Part shown: positions 14,346 through 21,625 of the stretch, piece after piece
Layout of the letters: every line of letters starts with the position of its first letter
Position numbering within the stretch: position 1 is the first letter of the stretch
Assembly (NCBI GenBank): GCA_020723345.1
Contig: DYJA01000059.1
Span: 1-42,023, forward strand
Source of the DNA: Candidatus Aquidulcis sp.
Lineage (GTDB): Bacteria > Chloroflexota > Anaerolineae > UBA4142
Reading direction: 5' to 3'
Length of the DNA: 42,023 nt
Program-made: the position numbers and the translations under genes
Notes under the pieces: generated by a model
Databases searched by the model: none
Seen by the model: only the letters and a program-made list of their open reading frames with translations
Told to the model about the DNA's origin: nothing

Positions 14346-14399
14346 AGACCGTCCAGGCTTCAGACCCTTCGCTTTGCTCAGGGCAAGCCTGGACGGTCT
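14346..14399. terminator. Hairpin element after the first ABC operon
   Basis: AGACCGTCCAGGCTT (14346-14360) pairs perfectly (15 bp) with its complement at 14385-14399. The 24-base loop includes ACCCTTCGCTTTGCTCAGGG. It starts 10 bases after the binding-protein stop. With no T run it is better viewed as a repeat/mRNA-stabilising hairpin of the AGACC family than a classic terminator. Confidence 0.55.
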
Positions 14400-14413
14400 C
14401 GCCATACACACCC

Positions 14414-14443
14414 CGGCGGGCTAGCGTAGTTTTCAGCCCGCCG
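14414..14443. terminator. Second hairpin followed by T-rich stretch
   Basis: CGGCGGGCT (14414-14422) pairs with AGCCCGCCG (14435-14443), 9 bp with a 12-base loop, followed by ATTTTCGTTT. It is a plausible rho-independent terminator for the operon ending at 14336. Confidence 0.55.
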
Positions 14444-14472
14444 ATTTTCGTTTCCCACAATCAGCGATTTTG

Positions 14473-14481
14473 TGGTATAAT
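14473..14481 (+). promoter_or_regulatory. Extended -10 promoter TGGTATAAT
   Basis: TGG-TATAAT (14473-14481) is a consensus extended -10; no good -35 hexamer is seen at 17 bases. It lies 29 bases before ATG 14511, the start of the frameshifted small gene. Confidence 0.5.
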
Positions 14482-14510
14482 TTTGTCGCCAGCGCACGCG
14501 AGGCAAATCG

Positions 14511-14830
14511 ATGGGTGAAAAAACTATCTCGTCCTGCTGGGTGAAGGCACCTCGGATCGCTATCGCCTTGTTTGTGCGACTGAAAAAGGACGCGTTGTTC
14601 TTTTCTGCGTACAGTATGAGATATTCTTGAACGGCGAATGGCAAGCAGTGATTCGATATGATACAGCGCACGGTTTCCCACATTGCGATGTGATACACCC
14701 TGACGGTTCGGAAGACAAACAAGAGCATCCGAATCGTTCCAATGCCGAAGTGCTGACGCTAGGTCAAGAAGACATCAAACGCAACTGGCAAAAGCACCGC
14801 GCGCGTTACGAACGGGAGATGAAAATATGA
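14511..14830 (+). pseudogene. Small conserved-looking gene split by a one-base slip in an A6 run
   Basis: ATG 14511 (GAGG 8 bases upstream, extended -10 promoter further up) reads MGEK and enters A6 at 14518-14523. One extra A would join it to an open frame running to TGA 14830, giving about 107 residues: NYLVLLGEGTSDRYRLVCAT, then VVLFCVQYEIFLNGEWQAVI, RYDTAHGFPHCDVIHPDGSE and a basic tail. Without the extra base the downstream frame has a TGA at 14516 and no ATG, only TTG 14627. The intact part resembles small proteins with a 'YDTAHGFPHxDxxHPDG' core (DUF7718-like, from memory). Its stop overlaps the next start as ATGA. This could be a sequencing slip, transcript slippage or true loss. Confidence 0.6.
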
Positions 14831-15123
14831 ATGAACTATTCGCGATCAAATATGACGAATTACTGACCGAATTCAACCGCTACGTGATTGAACATCCGGA
14901 CTTTCTGGCGAGTGTCCCGAATGAAGCGCTAATCGTCTTTGTCGACGCAACGGATCCAGAATTCAGCCGTTACAATCTTGTACGCGTTGCAGAATATCGC
15001 AAACATGATGATCTGCCGAATCGCCCGGTGGTCTATCTTGACGTAGGTGAACTTGCGCCGATCCGTTCGCGGATCGTCAATCCGCGCGTTCTAACGCGCA
15101 TTCCCGACCTGGCAACCGCGTGA
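14827..15123 (+). CDS. DUF5647-like small protein
   Basis: 98 residues, ATG overlapping the previous stop (ATGA) with CGGGAGATG upstream. The core EFNRYVIEHPDFLASVPNEA, LIVFVDATDPEFSRYNLVRV and PVVYLDVGELAP matches my memory of the DUF5647 family, small soluble proteins of unknown function. The tight coupling to the frameshifted gene suggests that the two act together, in the style of a toxin-antitoxin or other accessory module, but I cannot show activity from sequence. Confidence 0.65.
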   Translation: MNELFAIKYDELLTEFNRYVIEHPDFLASVPNEALIVFVDATDPEFSRYNLVRVAEYRKHDDLPNRPVVYLDVGELAPIRSRIVNPRVLTRIPDLATA

Positions 15124-15131
15124 TTGCAAAA

Positions 15132-15160
15132 ACCCGGAGGGTGTCTCAAACCCTTCGGGT
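15132..15160. terminator. Convergent terminator hairpin
   Basis: ACCCGGAGGGT (15132-15142) pairs with ACCCTTCGGGT (15150-15160), one wobble in 11 bp, with an A run before and T-rich bases after. It serves convergent genes ending at 15123 (+) and 15146 (-), whose stop codon starts in the loop. Confidence 0.65.
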
Positions 15161-16912
15161 CTTCTTTATTCCCTCTACCACTTCCCACGCGTCACTCACC
15201 GGCGCAAGGCATTTTTGTCCGCTGCACACGTACGCGCGCGGCGCATCGCTTGTCGGGTAGCCAAGTTGCGCGAGCCGCGCCGCGTCGCGCATCGGGTCGA
15301 GCAGTTGCGCGATTTTGCCGGGTGAGTACTCCCCAAGCGCGGCGGCGTGCAGTTCGCGCGCGCGCGCGTCGCCCGCCGCGCCGACGATGTGAACCGCGAC
15401 CGGTTCGTTTAGGAAATGATCGACCGCCAGCGCGTACCCCGCCGCCATGAAACCGTATCGCGCGTAATCTGCCGCGAAGAATTCTAGCGTCTGCTGCGCC
15501 GCCGCGCGATATTTCTCCGCGCCGGTCAGGCGCGCTAACAAGACCAGCGCATCCGCCGTCGCCGCGTTTTCGTTCAGCGATTTATCCGGCACGCGCAGCA
15601 AGCCCAGCGATTCGTTCGCGCGCGGCTCGCTCCAGAATGCCCCCGCGTCCGCGTCGAATAGTTGCGCCAGCGCGAGATCGGCGAACGTTTGCGCGCGCGT
15701 CAAATGCGCATCATCGCCGGTCGTTTGGTACGCGTCGAGAAATGCGCGCGTGGTGTGCGCGAGATCGGAGAGTTGATTCGGGAGTTGTGGCGCGCCGTCC
15801 ACGCGGCAAAAGTGGAACAAACCCGTCTCGGCGCGGTACATTTCGTTCCACACGCGCTCCAGCGTTTTCAACGCGACCGCGCGCAAAGCATCGTCGGTCG
15901 TAGCGAAGTACGCCGAGACCATGAGCGCGTTCCAGTCGGTGTAAAACGTGCGATCCACGTACGGCGCGGTCAATTTCGCGCGCTCAACGAGCGACAGCGC
16001 GTAATAATGCTCGTCGGCATCTTGCGAGCCATTAAAGCCGCCGCGCGCGCGATCGCTCAACGTCGCGTCGATGTACGCGGTGAGCATTTGCATTGTCTTG
16101 AAGAAAAACTCTTCGCGCGTGACCTGGTTCGCGTGCGCGAGGACGCGCAATAGTTTCGCGTTATCTTCGAGCATTTTCTCAAAGTGCGGGACGCTCCAGT
16201 CGCGCGTCGTCGAGTAGCGAAAGAATCCGCCCGCGACTTGATCGTACGTTCCGCCGCGCGCCATCTTCGTCAACGTCGTCGTGACGACCGCGAGCAATCG
16301 TTCGTCGCGCGTCGCGAAATGTTTTTCGAGCGCGAGTTGAATCGCGTCGGTGTGCGGAAATTTCAGCGCGTCGCCAAAGCCGCCATAGACGGAATCGAAA
16401 GTGTCTAGTACCGCTTGCAGAACATTCTCCACGATTTGCGACGAAATTTTCGCGTCTCTTTCGCGCTCTTTCGCGTTCTTTCGCGCTCTTTCGTGTTCCG
16501 CGATCTTTTGCAGAATATCTTGTTTGGAGTTTTTATACAGATCGCTAATTTGCGCCAAGAAATTTTGCATTTGCGCGGGCGGAATGTACGTGCCGCCGGT
16601 CAATAATTCGCCGGTCGGCGTGAGAAACGCCGTCGTGGGCCAGCCGCCGAGATTATAACGCCGGTTCACGTCGGGGCGCTGATCGTTGTCGACACGAATC
16701 GGAAGAAAGCGCTCGTTGATCAGCCGAATCACTTCGGGATCAGAGTACGACGTTTCGTCCATCACGTGGCACCAGTGACACCACACCGCCGAAATGCCGA
16801 GCAGAATCGGTTTGTCTTGTCGCTGCGCGTCCGCGAACGCGGCGTCGTTCCATTCGCGCCACGCGATCTCGTGCGCGCGGTTGGGACGCGGCGAAAAGTG
16901 AAAGTTGGACAT
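15146..16912 (-). CDS. Thioredoxin-domain protein of the DUF255/YyaL (SPATA20) family
   Basis: 588 residues from ATG 16912 (ACGAGGATTCC upstream). The N-terminal thioredoxin-like domain (1-120) has the family signature WHEIAWREW-like NRAHEIAWREW, ISAVWCHWCHVMDETSYSDP with a Cys45-His-Trp-Cys48 redox motif, RVDNDQRPDVNRRYN and GGWPTTAFLTP. The rest is an (alpha/alpha)6-toroid of glycosidase type (GGFGDALKFPH, GGTYDQVAGGFFRYSTTRDW, VPHFEKMLEDNA, GGFNGSQDADE, TDWNALMVSAY). The function of the family is not settled. Residues near 137-154 (EHERARKNAKERERDAK) are coded by a 10-base tandem repeat (16451-16502), a likely charged helical insertion. It is transcribed divergently from the nitrilase. Family members are often near 650-700 residues, so this is on the short side. 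Confidence 0.9.
   Translation of the reverse strand: MSNFHFSPRPNRAHEIAWREWNDAAFADAQRQDKPILLGISAVWCHWCHVMDETSYSDPEVIRLINERFLPIRVDNDQRPDVNRRYNLGGWPTTAFLTPTGELLTGGTYIPPAQMQNFLAQISDLYKNSKQDILQKIAEHERARKNAKERERDAKISSQIVENVLQAVLDTFDSVYGGFGDALKFPHTDAIQLALEKHFATRDERLLAVVTTTLTKMARGGTYDQVAGGFFRYSTTRDWSVPHFEKMLEDNAKLLRVLAHANQVTREEFFFKTMQMLTAYIDATLSDRARGGFNGSQDADEHYYALSLVERAKLTAPYVDRTFYTDWNALMVSAYFATTDDALRAVALKTLERVWNEMYRAETGLFHFCRVDGAPQLPNQLSDLAHTTRAFLDAYQTTGDDAHLTRAQTFADLALAQLFDADAGAFWSEPRANESLGLLRVPDKSLNENAATADALVLLARLTGAEKYRAAAQQTLEFFAADYARYGFMAAGYALAVDHFLNEPVAVHIVGAAGDARARELHAAALGEYSPGKIAQLLDPMRDAARLAQLGYPTSDAPRAYVCSGQKCLAPVSDAWEVVEGIKKTRRV
16451..16502. repeat. 10-base tandem repeat TTTCGCGCTC within the DUF255 gene
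   Basis: About five copies of TTTCGCG(C/T)TC lie inside the coding region. Because 10 is not a multiple of 3, the repeat cycles through frames, giving the coded Arg/Lys/Glu/Ala helix. The same unit forms the 3' tail of the MetE N-half gene (9577-9610). Confidence 0.75.
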
Positions 16913-16956
16913 GGAATCCTCGTGAGACGGGAAGCGTGTTGCGTGTTGCGTAAAGG

Positions 16957-16985
16957 AGTATACTCGCGCGGGATCGGTGTGGCAA
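16957..16985 (-). promoter_or_regulatory. Promoter for the DUF255 gene
   Basis: Minus strand TTGCCA (16985-16980) and TATACT (16962-16957), 17 bases apart, about 45 bases before ATG 16912. The leader holds GTGTTGC repeats. Confidence 0.55.
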
Positions 16986-17019
16986 TGGGCTGGCGCGGAC
17001 TCTAACGAATTTCTTTTGA

Positions 17020-17048
17020 TTGACACCCGTTGGATTGTGTGGTACAGT
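17020..17048 (+). promoter_or_regulatory. Promoter placing the nitrilase start codon at or next to the transcript start
   Basis: TTGACA (17020-17025) and TACAGT (17043-17048), 17 bases apart. The nitrilase ATG begins at 17058, only 10 bases after the -10, so the mRNA should be leaderless or carry a leader of a few bases. Confidence 0.6.
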
Positions 17049-17057
17049 TTTGCCGCC

Positions 17058-17864
17058 ATGTCAAATACCCTCACGCTCGCGCTCGCGCAAACAGATCTCG
17101 CGCTCGGCGATCCGGCGCGCAATCTGGAAAACGCGCGCGCGCAAATCGCCGAAGCGAAAGCGCGCGGCGCGGACATCGTCGTTCTGCCGGAGTTGTGGAG
17201 CAGCGCGTACGATCTGGAACACGCGACGGCGCACGCGTCCGCGCTCGATAGCGGAATGTTCGCGGCAATCGCGCACGTCGCGCGCGAAAATCAGATCGCG
17301 ATTGTCGGCTCGCTACTGGAAACGCGCGGCGGCAAAATCTACAACACGGCGACGTTCCACGACGCGCGCGGCAATCGCATCGGCGCGTACCGCAAACTGC
17401 ACCTCGTCCCGATGCTTGACGAACCCCAGTTTCTCGCGGGCGGCGACGACGCGCCGGTCTTCGATGCGCCCTTCGGCAAGTTCGCGCTCGCGGTCTGCTA
17501 CGATTTGCGTTTCCCGGAATTGTGGCGGCATTACGCGCTTGCGGGCGCGCGGCTCGTGTTCATTCCGGCAGAATGGCCCCAGAAACGGATCGCGCACTGG
17601 CGCGCGCTGCTCCCGGCACGCGCCATCGAAAACCAAATTTTCGTCGCGGGTTGCAATCGCGTTGGCGCGTCGAAAGGCGAAACGTTCGGCGGCAATTCGC
17701 TGATCGTCAATCCTTGGGGCGAAATTCTCGCGCAAGGCGACGCGCGCGCCGCGTTGCTCATCGCGCAGATTGATCTCGATCTCGTGGATGACGCGCGAGC
17801 GCAAGTGCCGGTATTTCGGGATCGGCGAGCGGAGGTGTACGGCAAGTGGCAGTGTGAAGAATGA
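17058..17864 (+). CDS. Carbon-nitrogen hydrolase (nitrilase superfamily, omega-amidase-like)
   Basis: 268 residues with an intact triad: Glu45 (VVLPELWSSAYD), Lys113 (GAYRKLHLVP) and Cys147 (ALAVCYDLRFPE). CYDLRFPE and the LPARAIENQIFVAGCNRVG segment are typical of the omega-amidase/Nit2-like branch, which removes ammonia from omega-amides of keto acids. Exact substrate is not certain. The ATG at 17058 lies 10 bases after the -10 box with no Shine-Dalgarno, implying near-leaderless translation. The intact active site contrasts with the Cys-less homologue at 595-1422. The stop lies 14 bases before the antitoxin start. Confidence 0.92.
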   Translation: MSNTLTLALAQTDLALGDPARNLENARAQIAEAKARGADIVVLPELWSSAYDLEHATAHASALDSGMFAAIAHVARENQIAIVGSLLETRGGKIYNTATFHDARGNRIGAYRKLHLVPMLDEPQFLAGGDDAPVFDAPFGKFALAVCYDLRFPELWRHYALAGARLVFIPAEWPQKRIAHWRALLPARAIENQIFVAGCNRVGASKGETFGGNSLIVNPWGEILAQGDARAALLIAQIDLDLVDDARAQVPVFRDRRAEVYGKWQCEE

Positions 17865-17878
17865 AAACGGAGGACAAA

Positions 17879-18127
17879 ATGGAAAACACGTTAACGTACT
17901 TGGGAACGTTGGCGCGCGAGACGCGTAAACCCGAGTCCGAGGTGATGACGATGGCGTTCCAAGTTGGCGTGCGCCAATTGTGGCGCGAACATATCTTGGG
18001 GCGGTACCTGCGTCGTCAGATTTCGCGCGACGAAGCCATCCAAACCGTGGGAATTGATTGGGTTGAATTAGCAGAACGACAACATGCGGCGATGCTGGAG
18101 GATCTGGAATGGGCAATGGCAACCTAA
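17879..18127 (+). CDS. UPF0175-like antitoxin
   Basis: 82 residues from ATG 17879, which follows ACGGAGGACAAA; an ATG at 17861 overlapping the nitrilase stop is possible but has no good site. The sequence EVMTMAFQVGVRQLWREHIL, GRYLRRQISRDEAIQTVGID and WVELAERQHAAMLEDLEW is typical of the small helical UPF0175 family, which usually precedes a DUF3368 PIN-domain gene. It overlaps that gene by 19 bases. The likely role is to bind and neutralise the PIN nuclease and repress the pair's own transcription. Confidence 0.78.
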   Translation: MENTLTYLGTLARETRKPESEVMTMAFQVGVRQLWREHILGRYLRRQISRDEAIQTVGIDWVELAERQHAAMLEDLEWAMAT

Positions 18128-18636
18128 TCGCCGTAGCCGACGCGGGACCCTTCATCCATCTTGCAGAGGTGAACGGTCTGTCCTTCTTGAACATCTTTGC
18201 GCGTTTGCATGTCCCAGAAACAGTGTGGTCGGAAGTCGTCAGACAGCCACAGATCGCGGACGCGGATTTTTCAAAGATACCCAACGTTCAGCGGCATAAC
18301 TTGCTACGGACAGAGGTCACCAAGTTTGTTGCGGAAAATCATTTGGGGGAATTGCACTCGGGCGAACAGGAATGTTTGTTTCTCTGCAAACAGCTTGGCG
18401 CGTCTATTCTGCATACAGATGATCTGGCAACACGCGATGTCGCTAAACAAATGAATCTAACTCCAGTCGGTTCATTAGGCATCGTAGTCAGAGCGTACCG
18501 CGCAGAGCGAATATCGTTGGTGGATGCGGAACACCATCTTGGAGAGCTGTACGAGAATAGCAGTCTCTTTGTCACGCGCGTGATCGTGGAACTGGCGCTA
18601 GAACAGTTAGGCAGGCATAAAACGCATAGGGAGTGA
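18109..18636 (+). CDS. PIN-domain (DUF3368) toxin nuclease
   Basis: 175 residues. PIN-like ribonuclease fold with the expected acidic residues: Asp11 in AVADAGPFIHLAEV, Glu42 in VPETVWSEVV, Glu86 in HSGEQECLFL, and Asp104/Asp105/Asp110 in SILHTDDLATRDVA. The motif VGSLGIVVRAYRAERIS (TGTLGIL-like) marks the DUF3368 branch. The likely activity is metal-dependent RNA cleavage, held in check by the overlapping UPF0175-like protein. Together they form a VapBC-like toxin-antitoxin pair at the left edge of the restriction-like island. Confidence 0.82.
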   Translation: MGNGNLIAVADAGPFIHLAEVNGLSFLNIFARLHVPETVWSEVVRQPQIADADFSKIPNVQRHNLLRTEVTKFVAENHLGELHSGEQECLFLCKQLGASILHTDDLATRDVAKQMNLTPVGSLGIVVRAYRAERISLVDAEHHLGELYENSSLFVTRVIVELALEQLGRHKTHRE

Positions 18637-18639
18637 ACA

Positions 18640-19233
18640 ATGCCCGGCTACCGTCAAGAAGTCTTCAACGTTTTGCTCGCGCAGTTGCTCTCCAAGCGCG
18701 GCGTCATCTCCGCGCCCGAAAACATCGTCAAGTCGAATCTCACGCAAGCACGACGAATGCCTGATGTGATCGTCAGTTTCAACGGCTTGCGAACTGCGAT
18801 TGAGGGCGAAGTAGGCGATCACGCGGACGCGCCAACGCTCGCGCTCGAGTCCGCGCGCAAACGCGTTGAGGAAGGGATCGCACACATCGGCATCGCGGTG
18901 GTGTATCCTGAGCGCTTGCGGAAAAGCGATTTTGCCACGCTCACGGACGAACTCGCGCAGAGCGAACTCGCCATCGCGATTGTGACCGAAGCGAGCGACA
19001 CGGGTTTCGTCACGGGCGACGTGAACTATCTCGAAAACGCGCTGCGTCACGCGTTCGAGCAATTGCTGAAAGAAGATGTCGTCGCGCGCGCGGTCGCAAC
19101 GCTCGACGGCGGGATTGACCAATTCGCGCGCGTCGTCCTGGATAAAGGTGGAATGATTGACCAAATGGCGGAGACGCTCGATATTCGCGGCTTGCCTGAA
19201 CGGAATCGGGATGCGGAGGAAGACGAGGAATGA
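18640..19233 (+). CDS. Unknown protein, possible PD-(D/E)xK-like nuclease, coupled to methyltransferase
   Basis: 197 residues, ATG 3 bases after the PIN stop, with GGGAG upstream. It opens with a helix (YRQEVFNVLLAQLLSKRGVI); then Asp42 in ARRMPDVIVSFNGLRTAIEG and Glu55-Gly-Glu57, a PD-x12-ExE arrangement on predicted strands that resembles restriction-type nuclease cores but lacks the usual Lys. A strand GIAHIGIAVVYPERL follows, then a Glu/Asp-rich C-terminus. It overlaps the methyltransferase by 4 bases (ATGA), so the two are made together. Alternatives: a specificity or regulatory subunit. The nuclease call is by motif only. Confidence 0.6.
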   Translation: MPGYRQEVFNVLLAQLLSKRGVISAPENIVKSNLTQARRMPDVIVSFNGLRTAIEGEVGDHADAPTLALESARKRVEEGIAHIGIAVVYPERLRKSDFATLTDELAQSELAIAIVTEASDTGFVTGDVNYLENALRHAFEQLLKEDVVARAVATLDGGIDQFARVVLDKGGMIDQMAETLDIRGLPERNRDAEEDEE

Positions 19234-21521
19234 AAACACAACTCTCCGCCGCGCAAAAAGATTCGGTCGGTCACATTGCGGGACTCGTGCTCGTCAACGC
19301 GATGATCTTTCAAGAAGTCCTTGCGGAACACGACAGGCGCGTTCATTCGCTTCAGAAAATTCTCTCCAGGCCGAATTTGCTCAACGAGTTCGCCACGCAT
19401 TGGCAATTCATCGTCGGGCAAATCAACTATTTCCCCATCTTCCATCTTGCCAGCCAACTGCTCATCGGCTTGACCGCGAACAAAGACATCGTGGATTCGC
19501 TGCGCCAACTCGCGCTGACCGCGCAGGAAATCGTGAGTCTGCGCGCCGCGTTGCATCACGATTTGATGGGACGCGTCTACCATCGTTTGTTGTCGGAAGC
19601 GAAATACTTGGGCACGTACTACACCTCGATTCCTGCGGCGACGCTGTTGCTCAAACTCGCGCTGCGCGCCGACGCGTGGGAAGTTGAATGGAATGAGTTG
19701 GACGAGTTGCGAAAATTTCGGCTCGCGGATCTGGCGTGCGGCACAGGCACACTCTTGATGGCATCGGCGGACGCGCTGACCGATAATTACGTCGCCGCCG
19801 CCGCGGCGCGCGAACAAAAAGTGGACGTCGCCGCGCTGCACACCGTTCTCGCCGAACGCGTCATTCACGGCTACGACGTGCTTGCCTCCGCGATTCATCT
19901 CACCGCATCTACAATCGCGATGCGCGCGCCGCAAGTCGGTTTCGAGAAAATGAATTTACATTCGCTCCCGCTCGGCGGTGCCGACCATCGGTTGGGCAGC
20001 ATCGAGTTTCTCGAAGGCGGAATGGTGCAAATGCCACTCGACTTGTTCGGTTCGGCGCGGATGACGCGTGTGACAGGCAAAGGGGACGAACAACTGCCCT
20101 CCGCCGCGCTACCCCAACTCGATTTGTGCGTGATGAATCCGCCCTTCACGCGGAGCGTTGGAGGTAATTTGCTTTTCGGTTCCGTGCCCGACGATGAACG
20201 CGCAGAGATGCAAAAACGTTTAAAGAAACTCGCGTCCAAGCCGAACACATTTGCCAACGTCACAGCAGGTCTCGGTTCGGTCTTCGTCGCGGCGGCGGAC
20301 AATTTCATCAAACCGAGCGGACGTATCGCGCTCGTTTTGCCGAAGGCGTTGCTCTCTGGTGTCGCGTGGGGCGAGACGCGCAAACTCATCAACCGCAAAT
20401 ATCGCATCGAATTTCTGATTGCGAGCCAAGACCCCGAACGCTGGAATTTTTCCGAAAGCACCGACTTGTCCGAAGTCTTGCTCGTCGCGCAAAAGTACAG
20501 CGCGGTCAAAGCGGCAAAAGAAAATCCCGTCGTCGCGGTGAACCTGTGGCGCAATCCGACAACTTCGTTCGAAGCGCTCGCGATCGCGCACACGGTCACG
20601 CGCGACACGCCGCCCGATTTGGTGGACGGGCAAGGCGCGCTCGAAATTTGTATCGGCGAGCAAAAAGTGGGCGAGGCGATTGCGTTCGCGTGGAGCGATT
20701 TGAAAACGCGCGCGCATTGGCTCTTGCCCGCCGCGTTCGCGCAGAGCGATTTGATGCGCGCGGCGTACCATCTGGGGCGCGGCAAACTGTGGCTGCCCGG
20801 ACGCAAAACGACGAACAAATTGCCACTCTGTCCGCTCGGCGAACTCGGCACGCTCGGTCCCGACCGCCGCGACATTCACGATGGTTTCAAACTCAGTCAA
20901 GCGTCAACCGCATATCCCACATTTTGGGGACACGACGCGGATAAAGTTCTCACGCTCGCGCAAGAACCGAATAATTTTCTGTTGCCGCTCGCGAAAGCAA
21001 AGAAAGGTCGCAACCTTCGCAAGGTTGAAGACTTGTGGCCCCTCGCGGGAAAAATCGTGTTAGCTGAACGATTGCGATTGAATACCCAAAGACTTGTCGC
21101 ACTTCGACTCTCCAAAGATGCGCTTTCGAATGTGTGGTGGACTTTCTCGTTCAAGAAAGGTCTCGCAAGTAATCAGCGCGAGAAAGTGTTGACATTGTGG
21201 TTAAATTCGACGCTTGGCTTATTGATATTGCTTGCAAATCGAGAGGAAACGGAGGGCGCGTGGGTTGATTTCAAAAAGCCGACACTTGCCGCGTTGCCCG
21301 TGCTGGACTTGCGCGCGCTATCGGCGGAGCAACTCAAGCAACTTGCCGCCGCGTATGATCGCGTTGCGGAAAAAGAAATCGCGCCCATTCCGCAAATGGC
21401 AATGGACGCCGTGCGCGCGGAAATCGACGCGAGTATCACGCGCGCGCTGCGCCTGCCGGATTTCGCAGTATTGCGCGAGATGCTGGCAAAAGAGCCGGTC
21501 GTGGGGATGAAACGATTGTAG
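19230..21521 (+). CDS. Large N6-adenine DNA methyltransferase (type I/IIG-like)
   Basis: 763 residues. SAM-binding motif I is FRLADLACGTGTLL (about 164-176) and the catalytic motif IV is NPPF (303-306, within LDLCVMNPPFTRSV), in the order used by gamma-class N6-adenine methyltransferases. An N-terminal helical region (1-125) leads to YLGTYYTSIPAATLL, as in HsdM/IIG enzymes. The C-terminal part (about 480-760; SDLKTRAHWLLPAAFAQSDL, WPLAGKIVLAERLRL, ALPVLDL) resembles a target-recognition region fused to the enzyme. The GVIIG-like nuclease domain is absent; the small protein just upstream may supply cutting. It could be part of a restriction or phage-exclusion system. It ends just before two hairpin repeats. 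Confidence 0.85.
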   Translation: MKTQLSAAQKDSVGHIAGLVLVNAMIFQEVLAEHDRRVHSLQKILSRPNLLNEFATHWQFIVGQINYFPIFHLASQLLIGLTANKDIVDSLRQLALTAQEIVSLRAALHHDLMGRVYHRLLSEAKYLGTYYTSIPAATLLLKLALRADAWEVEWNELDELRKFRLADLACGTGTLLMASADALTDNYVAAAAAREQKVDVAALHTVLAERVIHGYDVLASAIHLTASTIAMRAPQVGFEKMNLHSLPLGGADHRLGSIEFLEGGMVQMPLDLFGSARMTRVTGKGDEQLPSAALPQLDLCVMNPPFTRSVGGNLLFGSVPDDERAEMQKRLKKLASKPNTFANVTAGLGSVFVAAADNFIKPSGRIALVLPKALLSGVAWGETRKLINRKYRIEFLIASQDPERWNFSESTDLSEVLLVAQKYSAVKAAKENPVVAVNLWRNPTTSFEALAIAHTVTRDTPPDLVDGQGALEICIGEQKVGEAIAFAWSDLKTRAHWLLPAAFAQSDLMRAAYHLGRGKLWLPGRKTTNKLPLCPLGELGTLGPDRRDIHDGFKLSQASTAYPTFWGHDADKVLTLAQEPNNFLLPLAKAKKGRNLRKVEDLWPLAGKIVLAERLRLNTQRLVALRLSKDALSNVWWTFSFKKGLASNQREKVLTLWLNSTLGLLILLANREETEGAWVDFKKPTLAALPVLDLRALSAEQLKQLAAAYDRVAEKEIAPIPQMAMDAVRAEIDASITRALRLPDFAVLREMLAKEPVVGMKRL

Positions 21522-21525
21522 AAAA

Positions 21526-21613
21526 AGACCTGACAGGTTTGCGGAAACCTGTCAGGTCTGGAGAAAATAACAGAACCAAAGACCTGGAAGGTTTTTGGAA
21601 ACCTTCCAGGTCT
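21526..21613. repeat. Two AGACCTGRMAGGTTT hairpins in tandem
   Basis: AGACCTGACAGGTTT (21526-21540) pairs with its complement (21545-21559) around GCGG; AGACCTGGAAGGTTT (21580-21594) pairs with its complement (21599-21613) around TTGG. Each is a perfect 15-bp stem. They fill the methyltransferase-peptidase gap, and the peptidase ribosome site follows at once. Other copies are at 32047-32084 and 36807-36844. Confidence 0.85.
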
Positions 21614-21625
21614 AGAGGAGACACC

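Noticed and set aside
13098-14411. 437-codon minus-strand frame opposite the UgpB-like gene
   Set aside because: Arg/Val/Leu-rich shadow with no conserved motif; the plus-strand lipoprotein is convincing.
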